From assembly GCF_017569225.1 (NCBI RefSeq), contig NZ_CP071868.1:1488001-1552000 (forward strand): a stretch of 64,000 nucleotides of DNA. Direction: 5' to 3'. Position numbers and translations under genes: made by a program. The stretch comes from Pengzhenrongella sicca. Its GTDB lineage: Bacteria > Actinomycetota > Actinomycetes > Actinomycetales > Cellulomonadaceae. The notes under the pieces were generated by a model that worked only from the letters and a program-made list of their open reading frames with translations, ran no database searches and was not told where the DNA came from. The stretch's first letter is position 1; every line of letters begins with the position of its first letter. Of this stretch, positions 57,114 to 64,000 are shown piece by piece.

Positions 57114-57787
57114 GGCTGCATCCGCGGATCGTCGGTCGGGTCGGCGTACCTGTCCGGGCAGCGGCCGCCCACGGCCTCCGGGCGCAGCTCGTAGTGCCAG
57201 GACTCGTTGTCGTAGATCTGGCACAGTCCGTAGTCGACGCCGTGCGTGGACAACCAGCTCGAGGCGTCCCACTGTCCGACGTCGATGGCGTCGCCGTGCA
57301 CGTGCGGCGACGTGTCGGCCGTCGCGACCCAACGGGCGGCCTCGGCGGCCGAGCCGTACCTCGTGACGGCGTCGCGCAGCAGCTGGTCCTGGAAGGCCGG
57401 CGAGCGCCATCCGCTGTTCACGTAAAACGTGATGCCGTCAGCGGCGGCGTCGGTGGCGGCGCGACGAACCGCGTCGCGCAGATCGGGATCGAGGTTGGCG
57501 ACCGCCGGTACGGCGTCGTCGAAGACCGTCACACCCGCGCCAACCTCCCCCTCTGCGGGGCCGAGGTCCCCGGAGCCATCGCCATGTGCGTCAGGGCTGG
57601 GCGCGGCGTCCGCTCCGACGGTCGTCGACCTGATCGCTGCCGACGGTCCGGCCGGCGACGCCGCAGACGGGCGATCGCCGAGGCTCGCCCCGAGCGCGGC
57701 GACGCCAGCGACAAGGACGCCGACGGCGACGAGCGCGCCCGGGCGGGCTCGTCGAGGCGCCCTTCGGACTGGTGTGGTGGGGAACAT
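57110..57787 (-). CDS. VanY-type D,D-carboxypeptidase (M15 peptidase)
   Basis: A 225-residue membrane-anchored peptidase with one N-terminal helix (about 17-36) and an extracytoplasmic M15 domain. Zinc ligands are H162 and D169 (SPHVHGDAID) and H198 (SWHYE). Such enzymes remove the terminal D-Ala of wall precursors. It is coupled to the vanZ-like gene and transcribed away from a VanRS-like pair across an 87-base gap, which suggests that pair controls it. Confidence 0.88.
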   Translation of the reverse strand: MFPTTPVRRAPRRARPGALVAVGVLVAGVAALGASLGDRPSAASPAGPSAAIRSTTVGADAAPSPDAHGDGSGDLGPAEGEVGAGVTVFDDAVPAVANLDPDLRDAVRRAATDAAADGITFYVNSGWRSPAFQDQLLRDAVTRYGSAAEAARWVATADTSPHVHGDAIDVGQWDASSWLSTHGVDYGLCQIYDNESWHYELRPEAVGGRCPDRYADPTDDPRMQP

Positions 57788-57861
57788 GTCCCCAGCGAAC
57801 GCGCCCGTGCGTTGTCGGCCCGTATGGAGTTCTCGTTACCCCCACGATATGCGGCGACCCC

Positions 57862-57867
57862 TAGCAT
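57862..57867 (+). promoter_or_regulatory. candidate -10 element for the response regulator gene
   Basis: TAGCAT ends seven bases before the GTG at 57875. Confidence 0.5.
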
Positions 57868-57874
57868 CGAGAGA

Positions 57875-58546
57875 GTGCGCGTACTGATCGTCGACGACGA
57901 GCCCTACCTTGCCGAGGCGATCCGGGACGGTCTGCGCCTGGAAGCGATCGCGGCGGACATCGCCGCGGACGGCGACGCCGCCCTGGAGCTGCTGTCGGTC
58001 AACGCGTACGACCTCGCCGTCCTCGATCGCGACATCCCGGGGCCGTCGGGTGACGCCATCGCCGCGCACATCGTCGCGTCCGGCAGCGGGATGCCGATAC
58101 TCATGCTCACCGCCGCCGATCGGCTCGACGACCTGGCCTCCGGGTTCGAGCTCGGCGCTGACGACTACCTGACCAAGCCGTTCGCGATGCGGGAGCTCGT
58201 GCTCCGCCTGCGGGCGCTCGACCGCCGGCGGGCGCATCACCGCCCGCCGGTGCGGGAGCTCGCCGGCCTGCGCCTGGACCCCTTCCGGCGCGAGGTCTAC
58301 CGGGACGGCCGCTACATCCCGTTGACCCGCAAGCAGTTCGCCGTCCTCGAGGTGCTCGTCGACGCCGACGGCGGCGTGGTCAGCACGGAAGACCTGCTCG
58401 AGCGGGCGTGGGACGAGAATGCCGACCCGTTCACCAACGCTGTGCGGATCACGGTCTCGGCGCTGCGCAAGAGGCTCGGCGCGCCGTGGCTGATCGTTAC
58501 GGTGCCCGGCGTCGGCTATCGCATCGACGCGAGCCAGCGTGCATAG
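57875..58546 (+). CDS. OmpR-family response regulator (CutR/VanR-like)
   Basis: A 223-residue DNA-binding regulator. The receiver domain has the acidic pair D7-D8, phospho-acceptor D51 (VLDRDIPGPSGD), T79 and K101. The C-terminal winged helix (about 125-220) has the RKQFAVLEVLVDADGGVV and 'TNAVRITVSALRKRLG' stretches. The LDRDIPG motif is typical of the CutR/VanR group in actinobacteria. It overlaps its sensor kinase by eight bases. Confidence 0.93.
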   Translation: MRVLIVDDEPYLAEAIRDGLRLEAIAADIAADGDAALELLSVNAYDLAVLDRDIPGPSGDAIAAHIVASGSGMPILMLTAADRLDDLASGFELGADDYLTKPFAMRELVLRLRALDRRRAHHRPPVRELAGLRLDPFRREVYRDGRYIPLTRKQFAVLEVLVDADGGVVSTEDLLERAWDENADPFTNAVRITVSALRKRLGAPWLIVTVPGVGYRIDASQRA

Positions 58547-59648
58547 GAACCCCGGGCTGAGCGTCCGCCTCAGGCTGACCGTCAGCTACGCGGGGTTCGG
58601 CATGGTTGCCGGGATCCTGCTCGTCGCGGTCGTGTGGGTCTTCCTGCTGCGCTACGTCCCAGACCAGGCGACGTTCCAGACCGCGCGGACCCCGGCCGAC
58701 GGATCCCTCATTCCTCCGGACCTTTTCGTGCCCGGCCGATCCGACCTGTGGCGCGCCTTCGCCCCCAAGGCGGCTCTCGCCCTGGGGCTGCTCCTGGTGA
58801 TCGGGCTCGCGGGGGGATGGGTCCTTGCCGGCCGCATGCTCGCGCCGCTCACCCGGATCACCGCGGCCACGCGCCGCGCCGGGAGCGGGTCGCTCGCCCA
58901 CCGGATCGATCTCCCGGGCCGCCGCGACGAGTTCCGCGAGCTCGCCGACGCCTTCGACGCCATGCTCGCGCGGCTCGAGGCCCACGACGCCGAACAGCGC
59001 CGGTTCGCCGCCAACGCCTCACACGAGCTGCGCACCCCGCTCGCGACCACCCAGGCGCTCCTGGACGTCGCGCGCCAGCAGGACGACAGCGAGCTGCTCG
59101 AACGCCTCCACTCGGTCAACGCCCGCGCGATCGACCTGACCGAGGCTCTGCTCGTGCTCAGCCGTGCCGATCAGCGGTCCTTCCCGCACGAGCGCGTCGA
59201 CCTGTCGCTCCTGGCCGAAGAGGCCACTGAGACCCTGCTGCCGTTCGCCGAGAAGCGCGGCGTCACGGTGGAGACCTCCGGTGACATCGCGCCGGCGATC
59301 GGATCACGAGCGCTCTTGCTCCAGCTGACCACGAACCTCGTGCACAACGCGATCATCCATAACCTCCCGGTGGGCGGCATCGTGCGGGTCAGCACGGCGA
59401 CTCACCCGGGCGCCGCGGTGCTCACCGTCGAGAACACCGGCGTCGTCCTCGATCGCGAGCTTGTCGCGACGCTCACCGAACCGTTTCAACGCGGCACCGA
59501 ACGTGTCCACGGAGATCACACGGGCGTCGGCCTCGGCCTCGCCATCGTCGAGAGCATCGCCCGCGCGCACGACGGGACCCTGATCCTGACTCCTGGCGCC
59601 GGCGGAGGGCTCCGCGTCGCCGTCCGGCTGCCGGCGGCCGCCCGCTAG
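58539..59648 (+). CDS. sensor histidine kinase (CutS/VanS-like)
   Basis: A 369-residue membrane kinase. Two helices (about 13-37 and 76-97) flank a short extracytoplasmic loop of about 40 residues. HAMP follows (about 98-150), then the phospho-acceptor His162 in SHELRTPLATTQ and the ATPase N-box (NLVHNAIIHN) with a G-box (GVGLGLAIVESIARAHDGTL). The small loop suggests a ligand in or near the membrane. It probably signals to the adjacent regulator and may respond to wall stress. Confidence 0.93.
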   Translation: MHRNPGLSVRLRLTVSYAGFGMVAGILLVAVVWVFLLRYVPDQATFQTARTPADGSLIPPDLFVPGRSDLWRAFAPKAALALGLLLVIGLAGGWVLAGRMLAPLTRITAATRRAGSGSLAHRIDLPGRRDEFRELADAFDAMLARLEAHDAEQRRFAANASHELRTPLATTQALLDVARQQDDSELLERLHSVNARAIDLTEALLVLSRADQRSFPHERVDLSLLAEEATETLLPFAEKRGVTVETSGDIAPAIGSRALLLQLTTNLVHNAIIHNLPVGGIVRVSTATHPGAAVLTVENTGVVLDRELVATLTEPFQRGTERVHGDHTGVGLGLAIVESIARAHDGTLILTPGAGGGLRVAVRLPAAAR

Positions 59649-59660
59649 CCGAGGGGCCTG

Positions 59661-60197
59661 TCAGACTCCCAGGGCGAGCAGCGCGACCCGCACCGAGCCG
59701 CCCTTGGTGGTCTGCTCGCCGAGCTGCTCGAACCCGAGCCGGCGGTGGAACGCCAGCGACTCGGGGTTCGGCGGCTCGAGGTTGACCTCGCACGTCACGG
59801 CCGCGAGGCCGAGCGTTCCGGCGCGCGCGGCGACCGCCGCGTACAGCGCGCGACCGAGCCCCCGGCCGTGGGCCTGCGGCGCGACGACGATGCGGTCGAC
59901 GTACAGCGACCCCGGCCGGTGGGCCGAGAACCACCGGTAGTTCTCGCTGTCGTAGTCCGCGCCCGGCTCCAGCGCGAGCAGGAACGCGACCGGGCGACCC
60001 GCGGCGTCGTCGATCGCGATCGCGAGGTCGCAGCGCGGCACGTGCGCCGTCAGGCCCTCGAGGCCGAGCGAGTTGACCGCCGGGACGGCCGCCTCGTTCA
60101 GCGCGGAGAGGACCGCGAGGTCGGCGGGAACGATCGGGCGCGGCTCGGGTCGGGCCGCAGCAGCAGGAAAGGGGGAGGCGGGGGGCTTCACTGGCAT
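59661..60197 (-). CDS. GNAT N-acetyltransferase
   Basis: A 178-residue acetyltransferase. The acetyl-CoA loop is VVAPQAHGRGLGRALYAA and the C-terminal FHRRLGFEQLGEQ segment is typical. Substrate unknown. TACCAT ends seven bases before the ATG on the minus strand (60205-60210), so a leaderless mRNA is likely. It converges on the sensor kinase with 12 bases between. Confidence 0.85.
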   Translation of the reverse strand: MPVKPPASPFPAAAARPEPRPIVPADLAVLSALNEAAVPAVNSLGLEGLTAHVPRCDLAIAIDDAAGRPVAFLLALEPGADYDSENYRWFSAHRPGSLYVDRIVVAPQAHGRGLGRALYAAVAARAGTLGLAAVTCEVNLEPPNPESLAFHRRLGFEQLGEQTTKGGSVRVALLALGV

Positions 60198-60282
60198 GGC
60201 CGCGATGGTAGGCGACGCACCCGTCCCCCCTCACCCAGCCCCCTCACCCAGCCCCCGCGCGCGGCCCCGCACGGCAGCCGCC

Positions 60283-61007
60283 TCACGCGTCGGCGAACCC
60301 GTCCCAGGCCTGCGCGAGCGCCGCCGCGAACAGCTCGGCGCTCTGGGCGCCGGACACCCCGAGCCTGCGGTCGAGCACGAAGAACGGCACGCCGGTGACC
60401 CCGATCGCGCGCGCCTGCGCGACGTCGGCGCGCACGGCGTCGGCGGCCGCGTCGCCCTCGTCGCTGCCGTCGACCGGCGCGAGCGCGGCCCGGATCCGGT
60501 CGGTGTCGAGGCCCAGCCGCCCCGCGATCGCGACGAGCTCGGCGCCGTCGTCGACCGCTATGCCGCGCTCGAAGTGCGCGCTCATGAGCTCCTGCACGAC
60601 ATCGCCCGCGACGCCGGGCAGCTGCGCGGCCGCTAGATGCACGAGCCGGTGGGCGTCGAACGTGTTGGCGGGCCGGACGGTCTCGAAGTCCACCGCGAGG
60701 CCCTCGCCCGCGGCGAGCGCGGTGACGTGGGCGAACATCTCGCGCACCTGGTCGAGGTCGAGGCCCTTCGCGCGCGCGAGCAGCTCGAGCTCGGATCCCG
60801 GCGGGCCGGAGACGGCGTCGGGCGAGAGCTGGTAGCTGCGCCACGTGACCTGGACCCGGTCGCGGTGCTCGAACGACGCGAGCCCTGCGGCGAAGCGCTG
60901 CTTGCCGATGAAGCACCAGGGGCACGCGACGTCCGACCAGATCTCGACCTGGAGCGCGGGTAGCGCTGGCGTGGTCGCGGGAGTGGACTCGGTCACAGGA
61001 GACACGC

Positions 61008-61011
<4 letters not shown>
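60283..61011 (-). CDS. FrnE-like DsbA-family protein
   Basis: A 242-residue cytoplasmic thioredoxin-fold protein. The redox motif is C30-P-W-C33 (DVACPWCFIGK). The helical insertion and the GVTGVPFFVLDRR cis-Pro loop match FrnE/2-hydroxychromene isomerase-type DsbA proteins. The GTG overlaps the stop of the quinone oxidoreductase gene, so the pair is co-transcribed. Disulphide isomerase or redox stress functions are known for relatives. Confidence 0.88.

Positions 61012-64000
<2,989 letters not shown>

Noticed and set aside
57779-57793. Palindrome-like GGGGA...TCCCC overlapping the vanY-like start
   Set aside because: The centre does not match and it lies at the start codon rather than upstream; chance in G/C-rich DNA is likely.

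Overview
The window is about 74% G+C and belongs to an actinobacterial chromosome. The gene set and order (dcw cluster with pgeF, sepF, yggT and divIVA; an lspA-rluD-dnaE block; a fused oleBC; IF3 with a long Ala-Lys-Pro tail; DUF222-HNH protein) point to the Micrococcales, probably near Cellulomonadaceae. That placement is inference from gene content, not a phylogeny. About 55 genes are readable. There are no rRNA or tRNA genes, no insertion sequence and no CRISPR array.

Region 1 (1-16,936) is the division and cell wall cluster on the + strand: end of rsmH, ftsL-like, ftsI, murE, murF, mraY, murD, ftsW, murG, murC, ftsQ, ftsZ, pgeF, sepF, yggT, divIVA. Nine of the junctions from rsmH to ftsQ are 1-4 base stop/start overlaps. 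The breaks are a 44-base gap before murE, which carries a leaderless-type promoter, and a 202-base gap before ftsZ, which carries a TTGACA element and a nested palindrome. A strong hairpin follows divIVA. Region 2 (17,099-24,827) holds a TraR/DksA protein, lspA, rluD, dnaE, a small FMN/F420-type oxidoreductase, an S4-domain protein and hisD.

Region 3 (24,988-29,790) is a complete olefin (or beta-lactone) set: oleA, a fused oleBC and oleD. It is followed by a convergent recQ with a C-terminal phosphoribosyltransferase-like domain, an alcohol dehydrogenase, and a membrane protein plus multicopper oxidase pair. Region 4 (35,321-38,912) is hisC-hisB-(unknown)-hisH-hisA, followed by SseB-like and GerW/YtfJ-like genes, a lipoprotein serine protease with a coiled-coil partner, and an MFS exporter. 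Region 5 (42,892-45,263) is a DUF1844 gene and a furA-catalase operon with a FurA-type operator.

Region 6 (45,694-52,793) is translation: infC with an ATC start, rpmI, rplT, a SpoU-type RNA methyltransferase, thpR, pheS and pheT. Region 7 (52,920-60,197) is more accessory: a secreted three-repeat plus seven-bladed RCC1-like protein, a DUF222-HNH protein, vanZ- and vanY-like genes facing a VanRS/CutRS-like two-component pair, and a GNAT acetyltransferase. Region 8 (60,283-64,000) is a FrnE-like DsbA protein, a quinone oxidoreductase, and argC-argJ (argJ runs off the end) behind a tandem ARG-box-like operator.

Two themes run through the window. At least a dozen genes have a TANNNT -10 hexamer 6-8 bases before the start codon, so leaderless mRNA looks common. 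Several proteins (FtsI, FtsW, FtsQ, IF3) carry pentapeptide repeats encoded by 15-base tandem repeats in their tails. No wholly new multi-gene system stands out. The best leads are the pentapeptide tails on divisome proteins, the infC leader with its ATC start, the nested palindrome before ftsZ, the fused oleBC cluster and the RecQ-phosphoribosyltransferase fusion.
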